DNA of 64,000 nt from Flavobacterium saccharophilum (GTDB lineage Bacteria; Bacteroidota; Bacteroidia; Flavobacteriales; Flavobacteriaceae). The translations under genes were made by a program, and so were the position numbers. Each line of letters opens with the position of its first letter. Position 1 is the first letter of the stretch. Under the pieces are notes generated by a model. That model saw only the letters and a list, made by a program, of their open reading frames with translations, ran no database searches and had not been told where the DNA came from. Location: contig NZ_FRBY01000007.1 in the NCBI RefSeq assembly GCF_900142735.1, forward strand, positions 62,001 to 126,000. The letters run 5' to 3'. Shown here in pieces: positions 30,001 to 37,312 of the stretch.

Positions 30001-30027
30001 TAAAAAGAACCAGGAAAATTTACGCAT
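27013..30027 (-). CDS. Large periplasmic tetratricopeptide-repeat protein
   Basis: 1004 residues: a signal peptide (ending STTVSAQ) and then TPR and TPR-like repeats along the whole length. Examples are AIPYLEQYAGKKGKWNNTDFYQLGYAYYEQKEYEKAISQFNKIIEG split over 260-305 and many Y-x-x-A-x-x-x-F blocks. No catalytic domain is visible. It probably acts as a scaffold in the periplasm or at the outer membrane, and the beta-barrel protein two genes downstream is a plausible partner. Function is otherwise unknown. Confidence 0.88.
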   Translation of the reverse strand: MRKFSWFFLLQIILISTTVSAQKSAIYTYDLKDFDKALALYNDKQYASAEHIFEYVKNNAQTEEVKSDCAYYIANCAIRTNQPNADALMEKFVSDYPTSTKQNQAYIEVAQFFFEQGNYPKALLWFDKVDESYMSKADADKFNFQKGYSYFNAKKKKEATTYFNKVVNSPEFGSQAKYYLGFMAYEGDDYKEATKYFDEVSGEEKYKEKLSYYQADMNFKLGNFQKAIDLGQKAMGKSNEIEKSELNKIIGESYFNLKQYGKAIPYLEQYAGKKGKWNNTDFYQLGYAYYEQKEYEKAISQFNKIIEGKDFVAQNAYYHLGLSYLNTGKKQEALNAFKNASEMEFNAQIQEDAALNYAKLSYEIGNAYQTVPGILLDFLKKYPNNSSKAEVEKLLVDSYISSKNYKEALVLLEKNRSAENKAAYQKVLFYRGLELYNESNYAEAGRMFESAVSEQKTPEFTARATFWKAETEYLSEDFQNALLTYKQFAGQAAAKSTEEYKNINYNIGYTYFKLKDYDQAATSFQAQIDNAPSDKSRLNDSYLRLGDSRFVTSKYTAANEAYAKAIAAKGVDADYAQFQKAISYGFMSKNDKKVEELNNFLQMYKKSEYRDDALYELGNTYVSEKKNDQAIKTYDQLISEYKNGSFTSKSILKQGLIYYNSDRDEQALIKFKKVAAEFPKTPEALEAVSTARLIYVDSGKVDEYATWVRTLDFVSVTDAELDNDTYDAAFKQYSQNNSKQAITGFNGYVSKFPSGLHALEANFYLAQLLYAEGSEVKSIASYQYVIEQPRSEFTEQSLNKLAQIYLKAKDCDKSIPVLVRLENEADSAQNKNFAQANLMKCYYDKKDYDNSVISADKVLQNPKADANVKADAQIIVARAAMQTGDEDKAKTAYAKLSTTSKGELAAEALYYDAYFKTKEGKFDASNVSVQKLAKNYSGYKYYGAKSLVLMAKNFYGLKDSYQATYILDNVINNFTDFPDVVEEAKKELSAIKLEESKTNSSISK

Positions 30028-30046
30028 TGTAATTATATTTAGTATT

Positions 30047-30054
30047 CAAATGTA
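30047..30054 (-). promoter_or_regulatory. -7 box of the TPR-PhzF-barrel operon
   Basis: TACATTTG on the minus strand, 19 bp before the ATG at 30027. A -33 TTG is not evident. Confidence 0.5.
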
Positions 30055-30140
30055 TCATTTTATACCGTCTATAACGAAACGTTTCGCGCATTTATTATGA
30101 ACAAAAAATATAACATGTGTTATTTTACAGCTTCTGTGCG

Positions 30141-30363
30141 GGGATTTTTCCACCATATAAGTCATGTAAGTAATTATAAGTTAGGTGTTTTTAGCAACTT
30201 AATTAACGCCAAAGGTCATATAAGTTTTTTTGAAATAAAAACCGTAACCACAATCTACTAATATGACCTTATATAACTTATATGGTGGAAAATTTTTCGC
30301 AATAAAATGTTTTCCACAATCTACGGAAATGACCTCATATCACTTATATGGTGAAAAATTTCT
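30141..30363. repeat. Intergenic repeats with CCACAATCTAC...CTTATATGGTG units
   Basis: The gap 30028-30449 between divergent genes has two direct copies (from 30248 and from 30314, 66 bp apart) of a roughly 50-bp unit: CCACAATCTAC, then ATGACC(T)CATAT, then ACTTATATGGTG and AAAATTT. A left block TTTTTCCACCATATAAGTCAT (30145-30165) is the inverse of the unit ends, so the region forms alternative large hairpins. No gene is seen here. Confidence 0.75.
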
Positions 30364-30399
30364 ATTTCAATATTTTATCAGAAATGATTGAAATTTATT

Positions 30400-30429
30400 T
30401 TGAATCCAACCGTTAACTTCTTACTTTTA
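30400..30429 (+). promoter_or_regulatory. Possible promoter of the ftsE-like operon
   Basis: TTG (30400-30402), 19 nt, TACTTTTA (30422-30429); the last base departs from TAnnTTTG. It ends 20 bp before the ATG. Confidence 0.45.
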
Positions 30430-30449
30430 CCAATCAAATCAATTTTATT

Positions 30450-31133
30450 ATGTCACAAACCGTACTGTCTCTTAAAGAAGTCACTATATATCAGGAAGGA
30501 AGAAAAATTTTATCTCATATTAATTTAGATGTTCAGCATGGCGAATTCATCTACATCATTGGAAAAACAGGTTCCGGAAAAAGTAGTTTCTTAAAAACTT
30601 TATATGCAGATTTACCTTTAACAGAAGGAGAAGGTCATATAGTTGAATTTGATCTGGCGACTTTAAAGGAAAGTGATATTCCGTATTTGAGACGTAAAAT
30701 TGGAATTGTATTTCAGGATTTCAAATTGCTTCCGGACCGTTCTATAAAAGACAATATGTTGTTTGTTTTGAAAGCAACAGGTTGGACTGAAAAAGAAGCT
30801 ATGGAACACAAAATTGATGAAGTTCTGGACAAAGTTGGTATGAAAGATTTCGTTAATAAAATGCCACATCAGCTTTCCGGAGGTGAACAGCAACGTGTAG
30901 CAATCGCCCGTGCTTTATTGAATGATCCTGAATTTATCCTTGCTGATGAACCAACCGGAAACCTTGACCCGCAAACGAGTTCTGAAGTTCTAGAAGTATT
31001 GAAAAATATTAATGCGCTGGGTAAAACGGTTATCATGGCAACGCACGATTATGCTTTGCTGATGAAATTCCCTTCTAAAACATTGAAATGCGAAGATGAA
31101 AGAATCTTCGAAGTGGTACAACGCTCTGTGTAA
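30450..31133 (+). CDS. ftsE: ABC transporter ATPase, FtsE-like
   Basis: 227 residues, a lone ABC ATPase. Walker A is GKTGSGKSS, the Q-loop lies in FQDFKLLPD, the signature is LSGGEQQRVAIARALL, Walker B is FILADEPTGNLDP, and the H-loop His is in ATHDY. Sequence fits FtsE, which with FtsX controls peptidoglycan hydrolases at the division site. No ftsX lies next to it in this window, so the partner must be elsewhere. Its stop overlaps the start of the next gene by one base (TAATG), suggesting translational coupling to a glycosyltransferase. Confidence 0.85.
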   Translation: MSQTVLSLKEVTIYQEGRKILSHINLDVQHGEFIYIIGKTGSGKSSFLKTLYADLPLTEGEGHIVEFDLATLKESDIPYLRRKIGIVFQDFKLLPDRSIKDNMLFVLKATGWTEKEAMEHKIDEVLDKVGMKDFVNKMPHQLSGGEQQRVAIARALLNDPEFILADEPTGNLDPQTSSEVLEVLKNINALGKTVIMATHDYALLMKFPSKTLKCEDERIFEVVQRSV

Positions 31134-32020
31134 TGCTTTCCATCTTAATTCCGGTTTATAATTATACTGTTTTACCACTTCTAAATGAGTTAGTAAAGCA
31201 ATGTGATGATAGTCGAATTACTTTTGAAATTCTTTGTCAGGACGACGCATCCAATTCACAAGAAAACACAATCAATCAAGAAGTTAACCTCATTCCAAGT
31301 TGTTCATTTTTCGTAAATGAAATCAATCTAGGAAGAGGAAAAAACATCAATTCTTTAGCTCAAAAGTCAGTTTATGACTGGCTCTTAATTCTCGATTGTG
31401 ATACTTTTCCAGCTGATTCTAATTTCATCCAAAACTACGTTAACGTAATTTCAGATTCAGCAAAAAAAATCTTTTTTGGCGGAATTATTTACGAAGATAA
31501 AAAACCTGAGAAAGAGCAGCTTTTACGTTGGATTTATGGGCAAAAAAGAGAAACTTCTTCAATTCTAACTTCTAATTTATTGATTAAAAAAGACGTTTTT
31601 CTGCAACATCCTTTTGATGAATCTATTACAAAATACGGCTATGAAGATTTATGTTTTTTCTCTGTTTTGAAAAAACATAATCTTGAGATTTCCCAAATTG
31701 AAAATCCAACTTTTCATTTGAATTTAGAAACTTCAGAAGTCTTTTTGAATAAAACGAAAACCACTTTAGAAAATCTTGTTTTTCTTTATAATTCAAACAA
31801 AATTTCATCAGAAGACAGTAAAATCATTAAAGCTTTTGAATTGCTAAAAAAACTAAATTTAACTCGATTTGCAGCTTTTCTTTTCAAAAAAAATCAAATC
31901 AAAATTGAACGGAATTTACTTTCTGAGAACCCTTCTTTGTTCTTGTTTGATCTTTATAAGTTGGGCTATTTTTGTAGATTAAAGAACAAAGCTCCAGAGG
32001 AGCATAATGTTTATAACTAA
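31133..32020 (+). CDS. Glycosyltransferase family 2
   Basis: 295 residues of GT-A fold. It begins SILIPVYNYTVLPLL, with nucleotide-binding LCQDDASN, the LGRGKNIN loop and the metal-binding DCDTF (DxD) near residue 86. GYEDLCFF fits the catalytic ED motif. Acceptor and donor sugars cannot be read. It is coupled to ftsE. The last nine residues (APEEHNVYN) are encoded by the first unit of the palindromic array that follows, so the array has supplied the stop codon and probably replaced the original end. Confidence 0.9.
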   Translation: MLSILIPVYNYTVLPLLNELVKQCDDSRITFEILCQDDASNSQENTINQEVNLIPSCSFFVNEINLGRGKNINSLAQKSVYDWLLILDCDTFPADSNFIQNYVNVISDSAKKIFFGGIIYEDKKPEKEQLLRWIYGQKRETSSILTSNLLIKKDVFLQHPFDESITKYGYEDLCFFSVLKKHNLEISQIENPTFHLNLETSEVFLNKTKTTLENLVFLYNSNKISSEDSKIIKAFELLKKLNLTRFAAFLFKKNQIKIERNLLSENPSLFLFDLYKLGYFCRLKNKAPEEHNVYN

Positions 32021-32763
32021 TCCAACAACATCGTAAAAGAAAGCTCCAGCGGAGCGACATTCACATTACATAAAACAAACATGCCACCCCGATGGGGTTT
32101 TGGAAATCATAACATCTATCTGTTTCTATAAACATCACGTCCCGCTGGGACTTTAATTCTGTAAGTTGAAACATTTTTCAAAGCAAGACAAAGCTCCAGC
32201 GGAGCATAATGTTTATAGCTAATCCAACAACATCGTAAAAGAAAGCTCCAGCGGAGCGACATTCATATTACATAAAACAAACATGCCACCCCGATGGGGT
32301 TTTGGAAATCATATCACCTATCTGTTTCTATAAACATCACGTCCCGCTGGGACTTTAATTCTGTAAGTTGAAACATTTTTGAAGGCAAGACATAGCTCCA
32401 TCGGAGCATAATGTTTATAGCTAATCCAACAACATCGTAAAAGAAAGCTCCAGCGGAGCGATATCCATATTGCGTAAAATTTAAATATGCCACCCCGATG
32501 GGGTTTTGGAAATCATATCAGCTATCTGTTTCTATAAACATCACGTCCCGCTGGGACTTTAATTCTGTAAGTTGAAACATTTTTGAAGGCAAGACATAGC
32601 TCCATCGGAGCATAATGTTTATAGCTAATCCAACAACATCGTAAAAGAAAGCTCCAGCGGAGCGATATCCATATTGCGTAAAATTTAAACATGCCACCCC
32701 CGATGGGGTTTTGGGAAACATAAATATCAATTTCTATAAATATTGCATCCCTCTAGGACTTTA
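31991..32763. repeat. Four tandem copies of a ~203-bp unit made of three short hairpins
   Basis: Units start at 31991, 32193, 32395 and 32599 (spacing 202, 202 and 204 bp); the last is shortened and decays near 32763. Each unit has two GCTCC-nnn-GGAGC hairpins, one CCCC-GAT-GGGG hairpin and one GTCCC-GCT-GGGAC hairpin, joined by conserved linkers such as ATGTTTATAGCTAATCC. Loop bases vary (AGC, ATC, AGA) while the stems hold. It occupies the 743-bp gap 32021-32763 and enters the preceding gene. No credible gene lies inside. Confidence 0.92.
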
Positions 32764-33849
32764 CTATAAACTCTCCAAAAACTCCCTCCACTGCTCCATT
32801 ATCTTTTTAACCGAATACTCTTTCGAAGTCTCTTTAGCATCCAAACCAAATTTCGCTCTTACTTCTTCATTTTCAATCAAAAAAGAGAGTTTCTCAACAA
32901 ACATTTCAATATTATTATCGGGAATCAGAAAACCATTTTCAGCATTTGTAATGATCGCTAGTGGGCCAGTCGGGCAATCATATGAGATACAAGGCAGGCC
33001 AGAAGCCATAGCTTCCAATAAAACCATTGGAAATCCTTCTGTTCTGGAAGTCATTACACAAATAGAAGCTTTCAGATATTTCTTCTGAATGTTTTTGACA
33101 AAATGCAAATAATTGATTCCCGATTCGATTTCTAATTTTATTGCGTCTTGTTCCAGAGCATCGACATCATCCGTATAAATATCTAATGTCCAGTCAGGAT
33201 ATTTTTCGCCAATTTCTTTCCAAATCAACAACAATCGGTCTAAACCTTTTTCATATGAATTTCGTGCAATTGCAATTACTTTTTTCTGTTTTAAATCGGC
33301 ATATTTTTTAGTTTTTATCCAGGACGGATTCGGAATCACAACGCCGTTTGCAACATTCCATTCTTTTAAATTTCCTTCAGAAAGCGCTACTATTTTGGTA
33401 AATTTTCGAGCGCCGAAATCTTTGAATTGATATTTTGCTTTTTGAATTGACTTAGAAATAAAGTTCGTTTTTTGAAATTCTTCTTCAATAAATTTAGAAC
33501 CATGACATTCAAATACAATTGGAGTTTTCGTTTTGGCTATAAAAGGAAAAACAAATGCTTTTAGACCATTATCAGCCACCAAAATAACATCTGGTTTTAT
33601 TTCGCTAATCTTTTGATTAATTTCTTTTTGAAAAGAATTGAAGAACTTAAAAACATTGCCTTTCAAAATCATATTATGAAAAACAACTTCTGAATCAAAA
33701 TCATAAAATGGTATTTCTTTGTCTTCATTTTGAGATAAAATATGAACTTCGTAACCAAAATGCTCCACAAAACAATTGGCTTTAATAGCCAAAACTCTGG
33801 CAACTCCGCCAGCATTTTTTATTTTAGGAACAATGTAAAGCAGTCTCAT
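32764..33849 (-). CDS. Glycosyltransferase family 4
   Basis: 361 residues, GT-B fold. The N-terminus MRLLYIVPKIKNAGGVARV has the glycine-rich acceptor loop. The C-terminal half holds the donor-binding segment TEGFPMVLLEAMASGLPCISYDCPTGP with the E-x7-E type motif. It probably adds a sugar to a surface glycan on the cytoplasmic side of the inner membrane. It overlaps the FdtA-like gene by 4 bp (ATGA), so the two are translated together. Its stop is next to the end of the repeat array. Confidence 0.92.
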   Translation of the reverse strand: MRLLYIVPKIKNAGGVARVLAIKANCFVEHFGYEVHILSQNEDKEIPFYDFDSEVVFHNMILKGNVFKFFNSFQKEINQKISEIKPDVILVADNGLKAFVFPFIAKTKTPIVFECHGSKFIEEEFQKTNFISKSIQKAKYQFKDFGARKFTKIVALSEGNLKEWNVANGVVIPNPSWIKTKKYADLKQKKVIAIARNSYEKGLDRLLLIWKEIGEKYPDWTLDIYTDDVDALEQDAIKLEIESGINYLHFVKNIQKKYLKASICVMTSRTEGFPMVLLEAMASGLPCISYDCPTGPLAIITNAENGFLIPDNNIEMFVEKLSFLIENEEVRAKFGLDAKETSKEYSVKKIMEQWREFLESL

Positions 33850-34250
33850 TTTTTAGATTTCAAAAAAACATCATAATCCCGAATATAATCGGATTCTTCA
33901 AAAACATCAGAAGCCAAAACCAGACAAACAGCACCGGAAGAGAAATTTTCCAGTTCTCTCCAAATTCCTTTTGGAAGATGCAAACCAATATTGGGTTTGT
34001 TCAGCAAATAACTTTTTTTATTGGTACCGTCATTTAAAGTTACTTCAAAACTTCCGCTTAAAGCAATCAAAACTTCGTGTTGTTCAATATGCGAATGTCC
34101 GCCACGAAAAGCACTGCTCGGCACATCAAAAAGATAATAAACACGTTTGAACTCAAACGGTAAAATATCGTTTTGAATAAAAGCCAAATTCCCGCTTAAG
34201 TCCTCTACAACCGGAATTTTTAGTAATGCTATGTCCTGAATTGTTGTCAT
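33846..34250 (-). CDS. dTDP-4-keto-6-deoxyglucose 3,4-ketoisomerase, FdtA/WxcM-like cupin
   Basis: 134 residues, single cupin domain. The FdtA/QdtA signature is clear: SAFRGGHSHIEQHE with His52 and His54 (catalytic pair in the family), LPKGIWRELENFSSGAVCLVLAS and the end DYIRDYDVF. The family turns dTDP-4-keto-6-deoxyglucose into the 3-keto isomer, which a DegT-type aminotransferase then converts to a 3-amino sugar (Fuc3N or Qui3N). A suitable aminotransferase lies at 38805-39947. Which isomer is made cannot be told from the sequence. Confidence 0.85.
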   Translation of the reverse strand: MTTIQDIALLKIPVVEDLSGNLAFIQNDILPFEFKRVYYLFDVPSSAFRGGHSHIEQHEVLIALSGSFEVTLNDGTNKKSYLLNKPNIGLHLPKGIWRELENFSSGAVCLVLASDVFEESDYIRDYDVFLKSKK

Positions 34251-34253
34251 ATT

Positions 34254-35351
34254 TTAATTGGCTTTGAGTAAATGTAACCATTCTTGTCCAATTTTTTCTA
34301 ATAAAAATGGATCAATACTTCTAAGTGTATTTTCTTTACAAGATTGATATAAAAAGGAATCTGAAACAAATAAATTCATTGCTTCTGAAAGTTTTTCCCA
34401 ATTCTGATTTTCGACCAAAATTCCATTTTTAAAAGAAGTAATCATATCTCTCGGCCCGAAATCACAATCAAAACAAACAACAGGAATTTCACACGCCAAA
34501 GCTTCTAAAATAACATTCGGAAAACCTTCATTTTTACTGCTTAAAACCAAAAATTTAGCTTTGCTTAGATATTTAAAAGGATTGTTTTGATAACCCAAAA
34601 GATGGACAAATCCTGAAATATTATTTTCTAAAATTGCTTTATTAAGCTTTGCTTCGTCGCCATTTCCAATAATAACAAAATGAATTTGTTTTTGAGATAA
34701 ATCAGATTGAGCGTAAGCTGAAATGAGTTTATCAAACTGCTTTATTCCATTTTCATACTGACCAATAGCAATTATAAAATCAAATTCTAACTCAATTTTT
34801 TCATTTTGTTCTTTTATAATTTCTTCTAAATAAATTGGATTATGAATCGTGACAACGTTTTTTAACTGATGCTTTTTTTCAATCAATGTTTTCATTTCAT
34901 TTGTAATCGCCACATTCGCAAAACAATAATTATACATCAATCTTGTAAGCCAGGAATTATTCGGCATATAATGATCGATCAAAAAACTGTGAACGGTAAA
35001 AATCGTCTTGGTATTGTAAATAAATCGAGCAAGAACAAGTTCCTGAATTATCTTGGTTCGAAAACGAAAATCGATAATAAAATCGAATTCATTTTCATTC
35101 AAATATTTTCGCAAAGCCCATAATCTTTCGGCTTTATTAAAAATTCCGTTGCTTTTATTTTTGAGTAAACCGAGATTTACCAATTTACCCAAATACGGAA
35201 AACTTACTTCGTCTAAAACAATAATTATATTGACTTCAAAACCCTGATGCTGAAAAAAGATTGACAAATTTGCCATTACTCTGTCGCTTCCGCCTCCACT
35301 CAGACGGTAACCAATTAAAGCAATTTTCTTTTTTTTGTGAGACATTATCAT
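34254..35351 (-). CDS. Glycosyltransferase family 4
   Basis: 365 residues, GT-B fold, distinct from the GT4 at 32764. The N-terminus KIALIGYRLSGGGSDRVMANLS carries the Gly-rich loop. The donor half has FIIAIGQYENGIKQFDKLI, then SSKNEGFPNVILEALACEIPVVCFDCDFGP with the EGFPN...E motif. Its stop is 3 bp from the FdtA-like gene, so the three form one minus-strand operon. The start could also be the ATG two codons later (35345). Confidence 0.92.
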   Translation of the reverse strand: MIMSHKKKKIALIGYRLSGGGSDRVMANLSIFFQHQGFEVNIIIVLDEVSFPYLGKLVNLGLLKNKSNGIFNKAERLWALRKYLNENEFDFIIDFRFRTKIIQELVLARFIYNTKTIFTVHSFLIDHYMPNNSWLTRLMYNYCFANVAITNEMKTLIEKKHQLKNVVTIHNPIYLEEIIKEQNEKIELEFDFIIAIGQYENGIKQFDKLISAYAQSDLSQKQIHFVIIGNGDEAKLNKAILENNISGFVHLLGYQNNPFKYLSKAKFLVLSSKNEGFPNVILEALACEIPVVCFDCDFGPRDMITSFKNGILVENQNWEKLSEAMNLFVSDSFLYQSCKENTLRSIDPFLLEKIGQEWLHLLKAN

Positions 35352-35399
35352 CCGTGATTTCTTATTTTCGTATCAAATATATAACTCTTTAAAAACAAT

Positions 35400-36299
35400 A
35401 TGCAAGATAAATCATTAGTGACCATTATTTGCTTGTGTTACAATCAGGAAAAGTATGTTGTGGAGAGTTTATTTTCGGCAATACATCAAGATTATCCTTT
35501 TGTTGAAGTAATTATTGTGGATGATTTTAGTACCGATAATTCACGAAAAGTAATTCAAAAATGGCTTATTGATTATCCTGAAATTCGATTTATTGCCAAT
35601 GAAACTAATTTAGGAAGTACAAAATCATTCAATAAAGCATTAAAATTAGCAAAAGGTGACTATATCATTGATTTAGCTTGCGATGATATTTTACTGTCCA
35701 ATTGCGTTTCCTTACAGTTAAAAGCTTTTCAGGAAAGTTCGTTTAAAAAATTAGGTGTTGTTTATGGAAATGCCGAATTAATTAATGAAAAAGGCGATTT
35801 CTATTTTTATTATTTCCCTGTTGATTTTAATAAAAAAACGATCGAAAAAAGAGCAACAGGCGATATTTATCTGAGTGTTATTTCTGGTGGAAATAGTATT
35901 TGCTCGGTTTCATCAATGGTCAAAAAATCAGTTTTTGATGCTTTGAATGGTTACGATGAGAATCTGTCTTATGAAGATTTAGATCTTTGGATTAGAGCTT
36001 CCCGAATTTATGATTTTGATTATATTGATGAAATTTTAATTAAAAAAAGGATTTCGACCACTTCTTTCGGAACTCATTTTTTCATTAAAAATGATGCAAG
36101 ATCTAAGAAAATAAATTATTCTACGTATCTAATAATTCAGAAAGCGATTCGGTTAAACCGAACAAAAATCGAACATAAAGCCATTCTGAGACGAATGCAT
36201 TTTGAAATGACTTTGGCTTTTAAAACGAGTGATTATAGGTTGTTTTTCAAGTATATTTTATTAGAAATAAAACAAAGATTTCGGATAATATGCACATAA
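35400..36299 (+). CDS. Glycosyltransferase family 2
   Basis: 299 residues. The GT-A signature is VTIICLCYNQEKYVVESLFSAIHQDYPFVE with VDDFSTDNS, LACDDILL as the DxD-like metal site, and SYEDLDLWIRASR as the catalytic segment. It is transcribed divergently from the GT4 operon with only 48 bp between the starts. It ends 33 bp before the second palindromic array. Substrates unknown. Confidence 0.92.
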   Translation: MQDKSLVTIICLCYNQEKYVVESLFSAIHQDYPFVEVIIVDDFSTDNSRKVIQKWLIDYPEIRFIANETNLGSTKSFNKALKLAKGDYIIDLACDDILLSNCVSLQLKAFQESSFKKLGVVYGNAELINEKGDFYFYYFPVDFNKKTIEKRATGDIYLSVISGGNSICSVSSMVKKSVFDALNGYDENLSYEDLDLWIRASRIYDFDYIDEILIKKRISTTSFGTHFFIKNDARSKKINYSTYLIIQKAIRLNRTKIEHKAILRRMHFEMTLAFKTSDYRLFFKYILLEIKQRFRIICT

Positions 36300-36332
36300 G
36301 TGCAAAAAGATCATTCATGTCAAAATAGAAAA

Positions 36333-36545
36333 GCTCCAGAGGAGCAAAATATTTATAGAAAATTTTTACATCACATTTAAAAAAGCTCCAGCGGAGCAAA
36401 ATGTTTATAGCAAATTAGTAGATTCCGATTAAAAGCTTCAGCGGAGCGACATCGTTACTTTGTGTAAATTTAACATGGCACCCCTATGGGGTTTTGGAAA
36501 ATATTAAATTATGTTTCTATACACATGACGTCCCGATGGGACTTC
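36333..36545. repeat. Second array of GCTCC/GGAGC hairpins
   Basis: Same family as 31991-32763 but shorter and less regular: GCTCCAGAGGAGC at 36333, GCTCCAGCGGAGC at 36385, GCTTCAGCGGAGC at 36435 (one stem base lost), CCCCTATGGGG near 36481 and GTCCCGATGGGAC near 36530. The linkers ATGTTTATAG and ACATGGCACCCC are also shared. It lies between convergent genes and together with the first array brackets four sugar genes. Confidence 0.9.
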
Positions 36546-36565
36546 TCTTTTACTATCAATCTTAA

Positions 36566-37312
36566 TCAAATCGTCAAAAAATCATCCAATTGTTCCTTCT
36601 CGCCTTCCCAATCTCTTGAAATATTATTTCTAATCAATTTTGCCGGAATTCCCCCAATCAAAATGTGTTCTCCTAAACTTTTATAATCTTTCGTACACAA
36701 ACTATTCGAGGCAATTGTACAAAAATTTGGTGTTTGCGTTCCTTTCATAATAGAAACTCTATTACTCACAAAATTGTAATTTCCGATAAAAATGGGAGCT
36801 GATTTCTGCAATTTTTCGCCTGTTTGCGTATCAATTAAATCATGAAAATTAGTATCTATAATCTGAGCTTCAGAACCAAATCGTGCATAATCTCCGAGAA
36901 CAATTTTTTCCGTACAAATTATTTTTCCGTTTGACCCCATTGAAGCCATATTTCCTAATTCACACGAAGCTTTTTCTCCGACAAAAACAAAACAATCTTT
37001 ACCAAATTGGAACTTTCCTTTGAATGTCAATTTCCCTAAAATAAAGATTTCAGCAATTCCTTTATGAGCCGAATTGAGTTCGTAAGGCTGACCAAAACCA
37101 ATCATTCCTTTTTGGATATTTCCTTCAATCTGAATATCTCCTTTTATCGAAGTAAATTTTACTCTTCCATAAAAGTAAACCGGGAGCTTTTTAGCGGTTT
37201 CAAAAGGGAATTTCTTAAAATTAAAATACAGCGTTTTGATCCAGTTTACTTTGCAGTAAAACCGGAATTTCTGATAAAAAGAGCGACATTTTCTATAACT
37301 ATTCTGAATCAT
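36566..37312 (-). CDS. Left-handed beta-helix (hexapeptide) acyltransferase
   Basis: About 248 residues. From residue 55 on there are hexapeptide-like repeats, with IVLGDYARFGSEAQIIDTNFHD and PIFIGNYNFVSNRVSIMKGTQTPNF, and the end ILIGGIPAKLIRNN is typical of WbbJ/maltose-acetyltransferase-like enzymes. The catalytic His is likely in DTNFHD. It probably O- or N-acetylates a sugar in the surface glycan; an FdtC-like role on the 3-amino sugar is possible. I chose the ATG at 37312 rather than a TTG at 37336. It overlaps the flippase gene by 14 bp. Confidence 0.82.
   Translation of the reverse strand: MIQNSYRKCRSFYQKFRFYCKVNWIKTLYFNFKKFPFETAKKLPVYFYGRVKFTSIKGDIQIEGNIQKGMIGFGQPYELNSAHKGIAEIFILGKLTFKGKFQFGKDCFVFVGEKASCELGNMASMGSNGKIICTEKIVLGDYARFGSEAQIIDTNFHDLIDTQTGEKLQKSAPIFIGNYNFVSNRVSIMKGTQTPNFCTIASNSLCTKDYKSLGEHILIGGIPAKLIRNNISRDWEGEKEQLDDFLTI

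Noticed and set aside
31991..32763. CRISPR array
   Set aside because: The repeat unit is about 203 bp and internally palindromic, copies follow directly without unique spacers, and no cas gene is near.
32518..33088. Short reading frames at 32518-32730 and 32711-33088
   Set aside because: One lies wholly in repeat DNA, the other is antisense to the GT4 gene; neither has a recognisable protein pattern.
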